A DNA stretch of 64,000 nucleotides, from positions 9,512,501 to 9,576,500 of the forward strand of contig CALZFC010000006.1 of assembly GCA_945643635.1 (NCBI GenBank). Direction: 5' to 3'. The stretch is from Allodiplogaster sudhausi (lineage: Eukaryota > Nematoda > Chromadorea > Rhabditida > Diplogasteridae). The notes under the pieces were generated by a model. It was not told where the DNA came from, made no database searches, and was given only the letters and a program-made list of their open reading frames with translations. This document shows, one piece after another, positions 25,286-39,017 of the stretch (positions within the stretch are counted from its first letter, which is position 1; every line of letters begins with the position of its first letter). The position numbers and the translations under genes were made by a program.

Positions 25286-27044
25286 GTCTAGTCCAAGTTG
25301 GAGGGTTAGAAGTGACCGACACTGAAAAGAGAACAGCGAGATAGCTATCTGCATAATGCGTTGACAAAGGACACAACAGCGTGAAGCATCCCGCCGACAA
25401 GACATACGAGAAGCTTAACGATAAACCGCTATTCCTTTCCGTCTATTCGAAAAAAAATAGCGATTGTTAATTTTCGTTTGCTGGAACACCAGAGCATTCA
25501 TCATTCGTAAAATTAGTCTCAACGTTATCAGCTGTAGATAGGCAGCTTACACAAGGCCATGCGGTTCAAGGTCATCATCATTCAACAATGGGTGGAAAAT
25601 TGAGCTAGGAGCGAAGGAATACTCATTGTGGAGCAAGTCAGACTCGAAAATATAGAAGATACGAGGAAAAGTCATTGCTTTTGTCGTCCATGAGCATTGT
25701 ACAGCAGCAAAAAAGGTAAACCACGTTTTCCCCAAGAATAACACAAGGCAGAGAAAATACCAGATCCGCCAAAATCGCGCGAAAATTCCCCGCCAAAATT
25801 CAAATAGGACTGGGATCGTAGATATGGAAAAAGGCGAATCGCTTCAAGACGTAAAACGTTTTGAAAGAAAGTAATTTCCCATGTTTCTCTTATGCTTGTC
25901 TGTTCAGTTTTCGCTTCTTTTTTTCTCGTTAATAATGTAGCCGCAAGTGATATCCTGTCAGTTTCATGTGTGGTGCGTATAATTGTGTCTACATTTGTAG
26001 CCTGTTTCGGTTGTTAAATCACATCGTTCGTGAAATCACGCGGTTCTACTTCTGTGGCTGTCCTGCCGTGTCTTTATTCTGCAATGGATGTGCTCGTATT
26101 TTTTGTAGTCATGTTCCCCGCTACAAACTACGTCGCGTAATCAATGGAGGAGAGAATTCTGGGAAAGAGAACGCGCGAAATGAGAGTGATAGGTTTACTG
26201 AGCACGTCAGAACTGTGCTGAACTGTGACTAATTGCGTTTCTCATGCGATCAAACATTCTGAGCTTTGCCACGGCACTGTTTCTCTTCTTTTTCCTTCCT
26301 CTTTCTTTCTCGATCTCTCTCTCTCTCTTTCTCTCTCGCTCTGTCTCCCTCCCTCTCCTCTCTCGTAGCTTTGTATGCTTCGCCTGTTTCCTGCCCAGTT
26401 CTCTCCACTTATCTTTTTCTACCTTACTCTTCTGATCCGTCCCCGTTCCATGTTCTTCTCCAAACTTCGAGTCGATTGCTCCACCTAGAATTATGTCATG
26501 AGTCTGCAAAGACGCCCATTACCCATCCCCCCCCTAACAACAATCTCTCCTTGATTTCCTGGCTGGCAGTGGAGAATAATTGGCGGAGGAATTATTGCCT
26601 TACCTTGGGAATGTTTTTAGTGTCTTTGTATTCAATTACACCACGAACCTTGATCACTTCCATCCATCAATCCTCCAACTTCTTTCGGATTTTTTCTTCG
26701 TTAAATTTTGATGTTTTAATTTTAATCAAATTACATTAATATTCTTTTTTTTTAAGTGTGCTGCTACTTTCATTCCTAAATCTCCTCTCATTTTTCTTTG
26801 TTGCTACACATTATGTTCTGTTTATGGGCTATGTGCTGTGTATGTCTTTTGTTTATTTTATTCTCTTATTCTACAATTGAAATGTTTCTCTCTTTCTCTC
26901 TTTCTTCTTCCATCTCACTGTCTCTCCGTTTTCTGCTTCTTTTTCCGTGAGGACTTTCCCATTCCGTCGTCCTGTTTGCGTGAGCCGATGTCAGGCAGAG
27001 ATAACCTTTTGTGGGCTTGTCTATTCTTCTCCGCCAGCTCTCCG

Positions 27045-27094
<50 letters not shown>

Positions 27095-27690
27095 TTCTCT
27101 CACTGTCTCTCTCGCTCTCTCCTAATCCTTCCTGCATCTCTACCTGTCTGTCATCTGTCTCTTTGCCGCCCTGCCTACTATCTCTTTCGTCCTTCTTTCG
27201 ATCACCTCCCTCCCTTGCTCCCCTAGAAGACAACCTCTTTCCTGCCAGCATACACTCCACTTTCTTTTTCTCGAGTGCATCGAGAGAATTCGAATGATTG
27301 ACCGGCGCGCCGCAAACACAGTTTTCAATGTATCGCGCGTTTGGTTACGTGGTTTCGAAACTTCTTGAGCATGAAATAAATTTTTTCTAGTAAGTTATTA
27401 TATATTCACGTGCGCAAGTAATGTTTGATACGAGCTATTCTCACCTTGTCAGCGTCTGATCATCCCATTTTGTTTGCTGACACCACCACAGTGTTCGCTG
27501 TTCTCCAACCACTAGCCTTTCCTTGTTTTCGTTCGCGAATCTTTTCTCTGCAGATGTTGCGATTGATTTTTTCGTAGTGTTACCCTTTCCTTTATCGCCA
27601 CTAACGAAGAGATATATAATAATATTAAGAATTAAATAGCATAAAAGAATCGGCTTTCTGTTTGAGGGAGAGCCAAGTCGCCGAACGAAG
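25286..27690. other. intergenic region between divergent genes, with CT tracts
   Basis: Upstream regions of the minus-strand lysine-rich gene and the plus-strand cytochrome b5 gene. CT tracts lie at about 26310-26370 and 27045-27120. Several open frames are present but have repeat-derived composition. Promoter elements cannot be assigned by eye. Confidence 0.6.
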
Positions 27691-29249
27691 ATGTCGGATA
27701 AGAAGCTAACTCGCGTGGAAGTGGCTGAGCACAACTCGGCCAAGTCGCTGTGGTTCGTCATCGGCAACAAGGTCTACGATGTCACCAAGTTCATGGATGA
27801 GGTCAGCAAGAGCTCTTCTTGCTTATTCACTGGAGAGAGAGTCGTTCTTCTATTTCAGATTCCATTACCTTATGATTACCATAAGAGAAAGTGAAAATAT
27901 GTTTGTTCTCACAAAATGAAACACGAGTATTTGGTGGTATAATGGTGTCCTGTAGCGTGTTTCAGATAGGAAAAGAACAGTAGCGCACAACAAATGCAGC
28001 AGCTAGGCTCTTGAAATTTGATTTATTCCATGACGCATTATTATGCATTCAGCAGTGATTGGAAATCTAGCTAAACATTATATGTAGCCATGACATTTGC
28101 AGAATTTTTGTTTTTAAACATCTTTCAACAACCTTACGCGTCTTTCGATACTGTGAACACATATTCTCTCCGCCTTTCATTTTGTGTTTTCTAACCGATC
28201 ACAACCCTGTGCTGCACTGTTTTCGTTTGAGTCATGTGCTGAAATGTGGTTTTGTGATCTATCACCCATTTAACTGTGCTGTTGCCACGTGACAAATTAA
28301 GAGGAAAACTATTTGTCCCTCTTTTAATTCGATGATGCTCTTACAGTTCAAGGATCCTTTAATCCATTCTCGTTTATTGCTTGTCTCATTAATTAAAACT
28401 TAGCTAAGAAAAGTATAATTTACATATGTACTTTTATGATGATGAAGAAAGTTAGCTGTATATATCATATGGAATCCCTCTGGCCTGGTGGAATGGTTCT
28501 TTGTTAAATCCCTCCGACCCTCGCCGGATGCAGCATATTCTTGGCATATGTACCCTCCAGGTCCGTAGTTGTGCACCAAACCGTGGCAGGACTGGACTTA
28601 AAATAAAAGAATGCTGTTGAAGTTAATAATTGCGTGAAATAAAAATGAACTGACCGTTGTGATTGCAGCACCCGGGTGGCTGCGAAGTGCTGCTGGAGCA
28701 GGCGGGCAAGGATGCGACCGAAGCATTCGAGGATGTCGGCCATTCCACCGATGCCAGGAAGATGAGGGAGGACTACTTTGTGGGAGATCTCATCGAGGTC
28801 GGTTACATCTCTTTATTCACTGGGTTAGATGAGTTCTTCCTTATTATTATCTTGGAATTGTTCCATGGAACCCGATCTCCCAGAGAAGTGTTGACAGCTA
28901 GATCTCATTTTCTTTTGATTGATTTGTCTGCTCCAAATTCCTTCTTTAAGAGAGGGCCTCTTATTACCATTAGGTTACGTCCTACAGCGTTTCGAACAAT
29001 ATTCTCGGTAAAATCGGTTAATACAACGAAGCCCTTTTAAATAGCTTTTGTTAAGCTTTATCATCAGTGCTGTTGCAAGTTTTCCAAAGAATAATAGCCA
29101 GTCGAATTATATTCTTCTGAATATAAGTTGTGTTAAAGAAGTGTACAATAATATTTTCTTCATCTACAATGGGGTGATTTACTGACCTTTCTCTTGTCCA
29201 TCTGTCTCTCGTCTCTCTTCGTTTCTCTCTCTCTCTTACTCTTTATTCT

Positions 29250-29305
<56 letters not shown>

Positions 29306-30139
29306 CCCCTTTCCTTTTCTGTTGCTACCTCTTGCACAGTTGTTTGTAGTGAAGACAAGAGGGCTAAGACGCAGTGCCATTATCACTTCATATCTTCCAC
29401 TTATCATTAGGCACGGTTTAGAAAGCCCTGATCAATTGGCAGCAATGATCATTTTCTGTCCTGCTATCAGACATACGTCAGAGTTTCCTGTGAAAGATCA
29501 TAGACTTTGAGATCGGAGACAGAAACAACATAGTTCACTAGAGCATTCAGAGAGAATGTAACAGCTCCTTTAATAGTTTTTGGATAGAAAGTTGTAACGC
29601 CTACAACACTACCATAGAATATGGGGTTGGATAAACATATCCAGGGGTTTGAACATATCGTCATTTCGTGTATCGACCTTTGTATTCATAGATGAACATA
29701 CCGGAAAGGAGATTGGAATGAGATATGATGTTTTAGTAATCAGCTATTTTTTGGTCTTTTTGAGAAAAGCAGTGAAACTTTTCATATTATGGTATTTATT
29801 ATTGTTATTATTTTATCACTTCATATTTTTGATTAACCCTTCCTTGCAGGAGGACCACCAAACGTACTCGTATGACAAGAAGCCGCAAAATCAATGGAAG
29901 ACAACCGAGAAGGACAACATTGTTCGGGCGTATGTCGTTTTGCCTCTTTTTTCCATTCCGTATTTATACTAATTGATTGATAATAGTTTTGGATTCGTGG
30001 CTAACTATTGGAATGATAAGCGGAAATGATAAAAGACTGATTCTTGTTCTTCAGAGAGAAGGGCCCTCTCGATTCGCTCATCTATCCTGCTCTCGTTGCC
30101 GTCGCCATTGGACTTGCGTACTATCTCCTATTCGCCTAA
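27691..30139 (+). CDS. cytochrome b5, tail-anchored
   Basis: Small haem protein that passes electrons to ER membrane desaturases and P450 enzymes. Exons 27691-27801, 28669-28797, 29850-29929 and 30055-30139 give 134 residues, the normal length. The axial haem ligands are His38 in the HPGG motif, which opens exon 2, and His62 in VGHS. After the haem domain and a short hinge, a C-terminal hydrophobic segment (about residues 113-133, [19 protein letters not shown]) is the tail anchor for the cytosolic face of the ER. The start is the first ATG, right after GAACGAAG. Introns 1 and 2 are long (867 and 1052 nt) and intron 2 has a CT tract at 29220-29305. Phases agree at all junctions. Confidence 0.95.
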
Positions 30140-31018
30140 GTCTCAACCATTCCCCTCCCCCTCCCCATAATAGTCCTTCTTCCTGGTCCCAATCTCCTTT
30201 TTGTTTGGGTTCACAATTTTACTACAATTTGATTCCGTTTTCGCTTCATCCTACCTGTTATGTTTCCCAAGCTTGCTACACTTTTCACAATTTGCAACAG
30301 CGATCTTTTTCAATTAAATTTTTAGCTTGATATACCCGTTTGACATATCTATAACATACTACTTGCATCCATCAGTATTCTAAGAATTTATTCTTATTTT
30401 TAGACGTTACACGAGAAATTCTGACCATCACCAAGCGCGTTTTTACAACGAGTTTTTTTTTTTACTTTACCTAAGTAGATGTTTTCGATTAGAAGATTAT
30501 AGCTAATATTTTACTCTATCTTTCTATTGCGTTTCTTTAAATCTGTGATGTGTAGGAATAAACGAAGAATTACGGACTTTTTCTTGAGGCGTAACAGAAT
30601 CTCGGCGAGTTCGGAAATTGGCTTTCGGATTCCAAAAAAAATGGCTAGATATTTGATGTGATTGAAAAGGCCTATGCGGGGGGGATTGTAATGTGGAATC
30701 CCTGGTATTTCTATGCCGCAAACAAATTGAACAACGCTTGCCCAAGCATGCCCAGTGCGCTCCACCGTACTGCCACGAAAGCTTAGTCTGCAATTGAACG
30801 ATTAGCGGCGCGATTAAGTGGAATTTTGGCTGTTTTAAAAGGGCAAGATAGTGGCTTTTTTGTTCTCTAGTTTCTGCTGGAGTTTCGACAGTTGCTGTGA
30901 ACATCTCCAATTCTCTGTTTACCTATTGAATCACATTCAGTCTTCGGGAGTTGCTTTTCGCCGTTTCGCCGCTTAAAAAATCTTAATTTAAGATGTACTT
31001 TCAAACTTTTTATTTAGG

Positions 31019-34000
31019 ATGTCCTCATTCTTGGCCAAATTTCGCGACTTAGACGCGTATTCGAAGCCCCTCGATGACTTCAGAATAAAGACCATTTCAG
31101 GAGGAGCAGGTGGGCTTTCACTTCTCACAATTTGATTCTTTTCTGCAAATTATTCTCTGCTTTAACATAATCATATGGGCTATTTATACCGCTTATTGCT
31201 CGTTTTGATTCTTCATCTTGAAAGAGATTAAATTTCAGTAACGATCTTTGCCGCACTCGTGATTGGCGCTCTCTTCATCTCGGAAACGATGAGCTTCATG
31301 CGAACAGAGGTGCGTGAACCATTTGCTTCTCTTCTTTCAATGTTGTAAACAGTGATCCGTTTAAGCACTGCGTAGATGACGGTCTTACAATTAAGCTACT
31401 TTTGATGATGACAGTGGAAAAGAAAGAATAGTGGCTGATTGTGAGGCACTCTGATAATTGATTAATTGTCCAGGTAGTCGAGCAGCTCTTTGTTGATTCG
31501 ACGACTTCTGAGCAGCGAGTGGCTATCAACTTTGACATAACCTTCCATCGGCTGCCGTGCACTCGTTAGTTGTATTCTAGTGTGGCTGTATCTCATTCTA
31601 TCAGAATAAGATAGAATAAGGTGGTGAGATGGCCAATTCGGAGTCATCTCTTCCAGTTTGCAGTTGTGACTGTGGATGTAATGGACGTGAGCAGCGACAA
31701 CCAGGACAACATCGCCGATGACATCTACAAGATTAGACTGGATTCTACCGGCAGAAATATTACTGAGGAGGCACCATCGAAGATAGGTAGGCAGCGTCGA
31801 TAATTCACCTAATTCTCTTTCTTAAATATAAATCAACGGTTATTAACACAGAAAATGACTTTTTTTTTCTATTTTTGAACATGTATCTTTATAAAGAAAG
31901 GAAAAAAAAGCAATTAGACTATCGAAACTCTAGTGCAGTAGAATTGATAGCTCTTTGTCGTTTACAACGTGAAAGGTATTATTTGTTTCAAATATGGCCT
32001 AGAAAGTATTATGTGATAATTCCAGAAGTGAACCAGAACCGTACATCGGGAGGAACAGCCGGCAGCACAACGACAGCTCCCAAGTGTGGTAGCTGCTATG
32101 GCGCGCTTCCGGATGGAAAGTCAGTGACTTTTTTTAAAACAATTTTCCTAACCACTAGCCATTCGGTTTGAAGGATGAACACTGGAACATATTACCCCTT
32201 TGATGAGCAGTATAAGTTAAATGTTGTATACTTTTTTCGAGAAGTCTGAATATTGGAAACCGAAAGTTCGATTTAACGTCAGAATAAAAGAGAATGATCC
32301 CCAACCGCCTTCTAGAGTACCACAATCTTGCCGAGAATTCCTAACGGATCTTTTAGTCTTAAGGGTAGTTTTGGCATAACTAATTAATTCCTCAATAAAT
32401 TTGATACATGATGTATTCATAGCTCGAGAGATATCTGTTTGAGAAGAGAAGTAAGTGGAAGAAACAAGTAAAATAGCAGTGTCAGGCTAGTCGAAATGAA
32501 ATCGAATTGTAGTTGCTGCAACACATGCGAGGAAGTGAAAGAAGCGTACCAGATCAAGGGATGGCAGATCAATCTCGAGGAGCTCGAGCAGTGCAAGGTA
32601 CTGTAATCTTTTGAATAGTGTTGCTTGCTTTAGTAAAAGAATAACCATTTTCTTTTCACTTGTTCGTTCTTCTCGCCCTCCTTGACAATATTCAATCCTC
32701 TTTCTCTTTAACCAATCCTCCCTTTATTAAATATTTATCTGTCTAAAATGCACTTGTATTGTAGAACGATCAGTGGGTGCAAGCTCTTCAAAAGCATCAA
32801 GGAGAGGGCTGCCGCGTTTACGGACACGTTCAAGTTGCCAAGGTAAATGTTGAGTTTGTGTTTTCAAAAGGTCTATGTTGTTCAGAAGATATGAATCAAA
32901 ATTTTTTCAAAGTATTTATTTAATGTTTATAAATAGAACGTGTAACTTGTATAAAAGAGAAGAAAACTCTTTTGATTGCAGGTAGCGGGTAACTTCCACA
33001 TTGCACCGGGTGATCCTTTCCGCACTATGCGAGCGCATGGTTTGGGCTTATATTTCTTTTTATTCTTAAAAAAATAATTTTAAAGACTGTAAACATATCT
33101 TTGTGCATTCAATTCTCCAAGCAGTTTGTACGTAATAATTGAAAGTGATTTTTGTAAATTGGATAAGATTATATTAAATAATAATAAAGACAAAGTATAT
33201 TTCCAGTGCACGACCTGCACGCCCTCGAGCCTTCCCGCTTCGACTGCGCGCATCGCATTGAACATCTCTCCTTTGGCACTGCCTACCCCTCCAAGCCTTA
33301 TCCCCTTGATGGCAGGGAGTTTGATGCCAAGCAAGGTCATCTTCCTCTCTCTATCATTGTTATAGGAATCATGGTTATGGTTATTAATCCTAGATTATGG
33401 ATCCATAATACATGTCTATTGAAAACTTTTAATATATCAGTTAGTAATTTTGGCCGACTCATTCGTGACCATAGATTGTAGTTCAGGTTGTGAGAACTTT
33501 CATCAGCAATATAACTAAGGAATTTCTGACTATAATTTAAAGTTTTACCGATAAGTCATCGGTATTAGCACCATAGCGAGATTTTTTCAACATTACTATT
33601 TGTTGATTTTAGGAGCCACAATGTACCAGTACTACGTGAAGGTAGTGCCAACGTCTTATCACTTCCTGGATGGACGCGAAGCTGTCTACAGCCATCAATT
33701 CTCTGTTACTACCCACCAAAAGGTTAATGATGGTGCAACATCATGACATGATTTTGACAACAACAATAAAAATGAGTATAATGAAAGCTCTTTTAATGAC
33801 ATCTCTTTTATTAAGGTGGTGGGTAACGGTGTCTCCGGACTGCCAGGGGTCTTCATCCAGTACGAGTTCAGCCCGCTCATGGTTCTCTATCAGGAAATTG
33901 CGCAGTCAGTTATATCTCATCTTTACATTTACACATACAAAGATGAATATAGTAATTGACATTTTCTCCCTCTTACTCTGTCAAAGTTCTTCTCTCACAG

Positions 34001-34167
34001 AATTGTGACAGAACAAGAAAGTGATGTTCAGAAGCTTGACAACATTCCTTGTGAATCTATGCGCCATCGTGGGTGGCGTGTACACGGTTGCGAGTCTCGT
34101 GGATGCCTTCATCTATTCTGGCCACCGTATCCTTCGCGAGAAGATGCAATTGGACAAGCTGGGATAG
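31019..34167 (+). CDS. ERGIC3-like ER-Golgi cargo receptor (ERGIC/Erv46 family)
   Basis: Membrane protein cycling between ER and Golgi as part of the Erv41/Erv46-type cargo retrieval and export complex. Twelve exons: 31019-31109, 31239-31309, 31474-31564, 31664-31786, 32026-32119, 32513-32597, 32765-32842, 32982-33039, 33207-33335, 33613-33722, 33816-33904 and 34032-34167. They are all in phase and give 384 residues, almost exactly the family length. The N-terminus (LDAYSKPLDDFRIKT) is the family signature, followed by membrane helix 1 (about 31-51), a large lumenal domain with the CGSCYG and CCNTC cysteine motifs, and membrane helix 2 near 342-363. Exon 4 and exon 12 use the second of two possible AG acceptors, chosen by phase and family match. 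The ATG is preceded by tttttatttagg, which fits a trans-splice or 5' UTR acceptor. Confidence 0.95.
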
Positions 34168-35164
34168 CGGGGAGATTACGGTATTCTAAAGTTCGGTAGC
34201 TAAAAGTGAGTTTTATCAAAAGAGATGTGTAATAATTAAACAGTAGCTATATTTATTTTCACTGACAAAATAGCCTTCTTTTTCTTCTTGGGATATTGTG
34301 TAATCCTCATAGAAACACTTAATTTTAATTTACTGGATATCCTGTTCTGTTATGGTGCTATTTTCTAGCCAAATTGGTGTGTAACATCAATAATTTATAA
34401 ATGTGACCTTTTTGCAGAATAGGAAGGATAACAGGTGTGAGACATTTCAAATTCATTTTCTTGCTCTCTTGTAAATGCTTGTGGTTTATACGGGCCCATT
34501 ATTAAGCTGTTTTAGCAAAATTTCCAATTAATATTCATCGTTGGAAAAGAATTGTGCCTCTCTATCGAACTATGATGCTTGTTAATACGATGAACGAAGT
34601 GAAGTGTTTGAAAGTCTTTCTTGTTGTCAAAACTGCAGGAGAAAGTATTTGACTTTCCAATACTTGAACATGCTTGAGAGATGAATGAGGGCTGAATGTG
34701 CGTTCTTAAAGATGGCCTCAGAAGTTCTTTGGGTGCTTTTTATAGCTATCTGGTTGAGTGCCTTTTATGATGTGCGGAACTAATGAATTACTTACCTAGT
34801 CGGAAAAAGAGATGGTTAAACGCTCGCTTATTCTATTCTCGTCAGATCACATTTTGCTGATAAATGAGCTAGATTTCGTCAGTGTAAACTGATCGCAATG
34901 AGATTATGAAAGAGAGCAACTCTAGTAGGTCTCTTGCCTTTTTCATTGCGTACTCAAATAGAAAGGAGAAGATAGAATCGAAAATGAAAGTGCAATCACA
35001 CAATGTGACAGAACAAACTAAATCATAGAGAGATTAGAGATCGCGATTGCGAGGGAATGAGAGAGTAAAAGAAGGGGATGAGAGAAAGGGTATGCAAATT
35101 GTAGAACCTGCTATTCTGCTAGCGTGAACGAAACCTATCCACACGCTCCCCCCTCTCTCTCCCG
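34168..35164. other. intergenic, no gene seen
   Basis: AT-rich spacer between the ERGIC3-like gene and the nuclear receptor. No open frame with coding composition, no tRNA-like fold and no notable repeat. Confidence 0.6.
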
Positions 35165-35323
35165 ATGGCTACTACCTCGAGTGAATGTCAGGTATGTGGG
35201 GTCCTTTGACTAATCGAATTTTTAATTCTTGTTTTGCGTAACCAACTAAATTGATGAAGATTGACTCTAATTGTATGTGTATCACTTTGATTATGAGTCT
35301 TACCAATCTCTCCTCTCTCTCTC

Positions 35324-35367
<44 letters not shown>

Positions 35368-36235
35368 ATCTCTAAATCCCTCTGCCCCTGTCCAGATCTG
35401 CGGTCTGCCTGCCCATGGTGTCCACTTCTCGGTGCTGACCTGCCGTGCTTGCTCTGCCTTCTTCCGCCGCACAGTCCATCTTCGTCTCGAGTACATCTGC
35501 CGCAACGGAGATGAGGTATCAAAGGTATCATTTTATTTTAGTTCTTCAAATTTGCATGCATTGCATATTTTAAAATTGTTTTTGTCTCTATAAGAAAAAA
35601 TAATTAATTAAATTATAAAGTTATAACTGAAAAGTTGTTGAGCCGCCCGTTGTCTTTGCCGCTGCTGTCGCTATCTCAAGTGCCTTCGGCTTGGCATGAA
35701 TCCGGCAGGTTAATTTTATTAACATCTATATTTTATTCCCCATACAAGTTTCATTATGTTAACGTTAGTTTCTTAAATACCTTAAAAAATACATTCTTCT
35801 ACCATTCATATTTCGAGCTTATCCATCTTTTCTTTCCAAAGCGTATGTAATACTAGGCATTCAATCGCTGCGGGACTTCAATCGGAATACGGTAGTGGCC
35901 ACGGCGAGGCACCAACTTCCGGGAAATCAAAAAGATCCGCGTCTTGAAGTTGTGGTATGATATGCCTTATACTTTAGTAGGTGGAAGATGATGTTTGGGT
36001 GGAATTTGATCGATGGAGATTAATTGCTGAATTGTAATGTAGTAGTGTGAATTTGACAGCATGAAGCCGTGCCGAACAAAGGAACAGACTCTGGCATGGC
36101 TACTACTTGTTTGTCCTCTTCCTCTGAAGCTGAACGAGCCTCTTCATGCGAAATGGCTTCTGATCATAGTTAGCCTGCAGATTCTATAGGCTAGTTTCGA
36201 GAGTGAGTGAGAAAGAGAGAGAGAGAGAGAGAGAG

Positions 36236-36275
<40 letters not shown>

Positions 36276-38295
36276 GAGAATACATTGGCGGGGAGCTAAA
36301 TATTGGTAGGGTGGGAATTAGATAAATGCGAGAAATCATATGGAATTATTGTTTTAGTTTCATTGTTTTCATATTGTTTTTACGATTGGAGAATCGCTAA
36401 TATTTCTAATAATAGCTATTGTTACGCAAACATAGTTTAATGCTAAAAAAATTTTTATCAGATCACTCGTCAGTTTCCTCCTCCTCTTCACATGGAAGTA
36501 GTAGCTTGGGAGAGGCCGGAGATCATCAAGCAGCTGAAGAAGCCGACAACGTCAGGGAATCTATTAGAGACATCTTTTCTAAGGTATTAACTGTTTTTTT
36601 TTAAATATATGTCAATGAAATACATTAAATATCTTTTCAAAGGTTCTGTTTTCAATTAAATTAAATGCATAATATAATTAATCATTATATTTAAAAAAAA
36701 AAACCCGCATCTAAATATATTGAAGTGCCCGAGGATGCCTTCAGCTCCTCAGAGGTCTCATGTTCACGAGCTGCTTGTGGCCTACGAACATCTCACGACC
36801 TTGCGAACCCGAATCAACTCGGTTATACTTTAAAAGTATAAATTAAATGTTTGAAGGAAAAGTGAAATGTGGTTTGTTAACTCTGTAAGTATCTGTTTGA
36901 GCTGTTCCCTCTGCCCTTCCCGCACACTCGCTGGGGCAACATCACGGTCTCCTACAACTTCTTCGCTGGCGACACTCGCATGGAGTTGATCAAGGTGGGA
37001 TAGAATATAGCCGAGTTGCCTTTACTTCGCATTGTAATGTCATTCTTTTCCTTTTAATATTACATATGTAATTGGAATTTGGCATAAATGTCAAATTCAT
37101 GAGTGTTTTATAGATAAAAAAAAGAATGTTTGGCTTCATTCTGCTTATTGCTAATTTAAATTTTAATGAAAAAATGATTGTAGGCCGAAATCCCAATCCT
37201 TGCCGAATTTTGCTGTTGTATTCGTCAGTTCGCAGAACTCGAAGACTCCCAGAAGGCAAGCGGGTGTATTTGTATTCAGATAGTTAAAATGAATTAAACC
37301 AATAAAAATATTTTGTTTTCAAAGATTCTTTTCCATTTCCAGTGGCTTATCTTCAAGACTTTCTGGCTGCAATTCCTGATGCTGGATCGGCTCTTTCGCA
37401 CGTACGAACACGAACTGGAAGACTCGGAAGCAGTACAATTCCACGGCGAGGGATTGGTAGATCAAGAACTGTCAGATCTCTTTTCTTGTTTTATTTATTT
37501 ATCCGATAAACAAAAAGTAGATATGTGGAGTACTTTCGCTTAGGCCCTGTTATCTGAACAGGAAAAAAATGATGTGCTTGTTTTCGTTATTTTTATTGCG
37601 AACTACTAATGACGCGAATCTATATAGATAGCTAGATAAAAGTAATATAATGAGCCACTCTTTTAATTCAAAGACGCGCGCGCTTCGTGGCTGTCCATCG
37701 ACGGCATCTCCTCGAGCCAATGGCCTCTCTACGGCCGGACACGGTCGAGTGGATGGTCATGGTTGCTCAGCTCATGTGGAATCCGAATTGTCAGTTTTGA
37801 TCACCTGCACATCACTTCGTCTTCTCACTACGGTAGAGCGCGAAATTTGAACCATGATTTCCTACTCTGCAGTCTGCTTCAACGGCCTCACTGACACGAC
37901 ACGCGCCATTGGTGCTGCCGTAAGGGAAGAGATCATGAGCGAGCTGCATGAACACTACACAACGTCAGGTATAATATAGGAAGTGGCGGGAAATTTAAAA
38001 AATTACGCTTGAGGAATTTTAAATTGATTCCACTAACGTTTACATTACATGTCGAGCAAACTACGCTTCTCGAATCTCGACGATGATGGATATTCTGTGC
38101 TCCATTAATGTCAGCCCTGCTTGTATATTTTTAGTGTTATGTTAAAGCTTAGGAAGAAAAAAAACCAATGTCTGAAATTTGCAGACAGTTTCGTTGCGTA
38201 AACGCGAAGATATAGCCGTTCTTCGTCTCTTCACTTCAATTCAGACTACGAGTATGGCAGAACTTCTCGATTATCAAAAGGATGAGCTCTTCTAG
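35165..38295 (+). CDS. nematode-type nuclear hormone receptor; second zinc finger unresolved
   Basis: Ligand-regulated transcription factor family. Exons: 35165-35191, 35396-35515 (or 35524), 35643-35708, 35857-35954, 36060-36168, 36462-36583, 36726-36821, 36890-36994, 37184-37255, 37343-37470, 37674-37789, 37873-37968, 38057-38109 and 38185-38295. Finger 1 is complete (CQICG ... CRACSAFFRR), and the P-box is the divergent nematode type. Exon 3 supplies the end of finger 2 (CRCCRYLKCLRLGM). A Ser-rich hinge follows, then a ligand-binding domain of about 270 residues ending ELLDYQKDELF, in the place of the AF-2 helix. All joins agree in phase except exon 2 to 3: exon 2 ends in phase 0, exon 3 needs phase 1, and the expected D-box cysteine is missing. 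The intact ligand domain argues against a wholesale pseudogene. The donor after exon 9 is GC (AAG|gcaagc). Confidence 0.88.
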
Positions 38296-38571
38296 AGATC
38301 ATAGATTGTCAAGGGATCAATCAGGACTATTTCAGACGTTTCATACACTCTGCAGTACTTTGGTTATAGTAACATCGTTAGATTCGATCTTTTTTGGCTG
38401 CATTAGTTTATTGCTTCCTATGTCTCTTTTAGCCTAAGAAACATATCACCTCGGTTATTATGATCTGCTATGTGCTCACTTGTCAACTCATTCCGCCATA
38501 AAATGTTTCTTTTTTTGCAGTGGATATTAAAAAGTGCGAATATGGTCTTGAAGCTATTGGGGAAGGATGTG

Positions 38572-38617
<46 letters not shown>

Positions 38618-39017
38618 AGAAAAGGGAGGGAGAGGGGACAACGGGATGAGAGAGAGAGAGAAAGAGGAGCGAGAGTGGAAAGAAATGACGAGTAAAGCGA
38701 GATCTGAGAGGCCTCATCGGTTCTGACGCTGAAGATAAGCTACCTGAAGAAAAAAAATGTGAAATGGTGAGCTCGGCAATGCTTGTGGTGTATATATAAT
38801 TCACCAAGAGTTTTTAAATTTTAGTACTAGTATTTAGCAGTCTTACTACTGTAACAGCGAAAATAGGATTGAAAATTTTGGCGGGTAATAGGCTTTTTCC
38901 CTATGCTGTTGATAGTATTTTATTTTGTTCTTGTGTGTAAGTTCGTCATTAATTTTGTTTCTCAGCTGGGCTAAGCTATCCTGCCCGACCTCGTCGGGCG
39001 AATCGAATCGGGAGGAA
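38296..39017. other. intergenic with (GA)n tract
   Basis: A GA tract lies at about 38575-38615 with a purine-rich tail to 38680. A pyrimidine-AG site (tttgtttctcag) about 55 nt upstream of the next ATG could be a 5' splice-leader or UTR acceptor; the frame is open from there to the ATG at 39018. Confidence 0.6.

Noticed and set aside
25966..26232. Cys-rich short open frame upstream of the cytochrome b5 gene
   Set aside because: Cysteines have no regular spacing, there is no linked exon, and it lies in intergenic AT-rich sequence.
29467..29664. Minus-strand open frame in cytochrome b5 intron 2
   Set aside because: Single short frame, no splice partner and no recognisable family.
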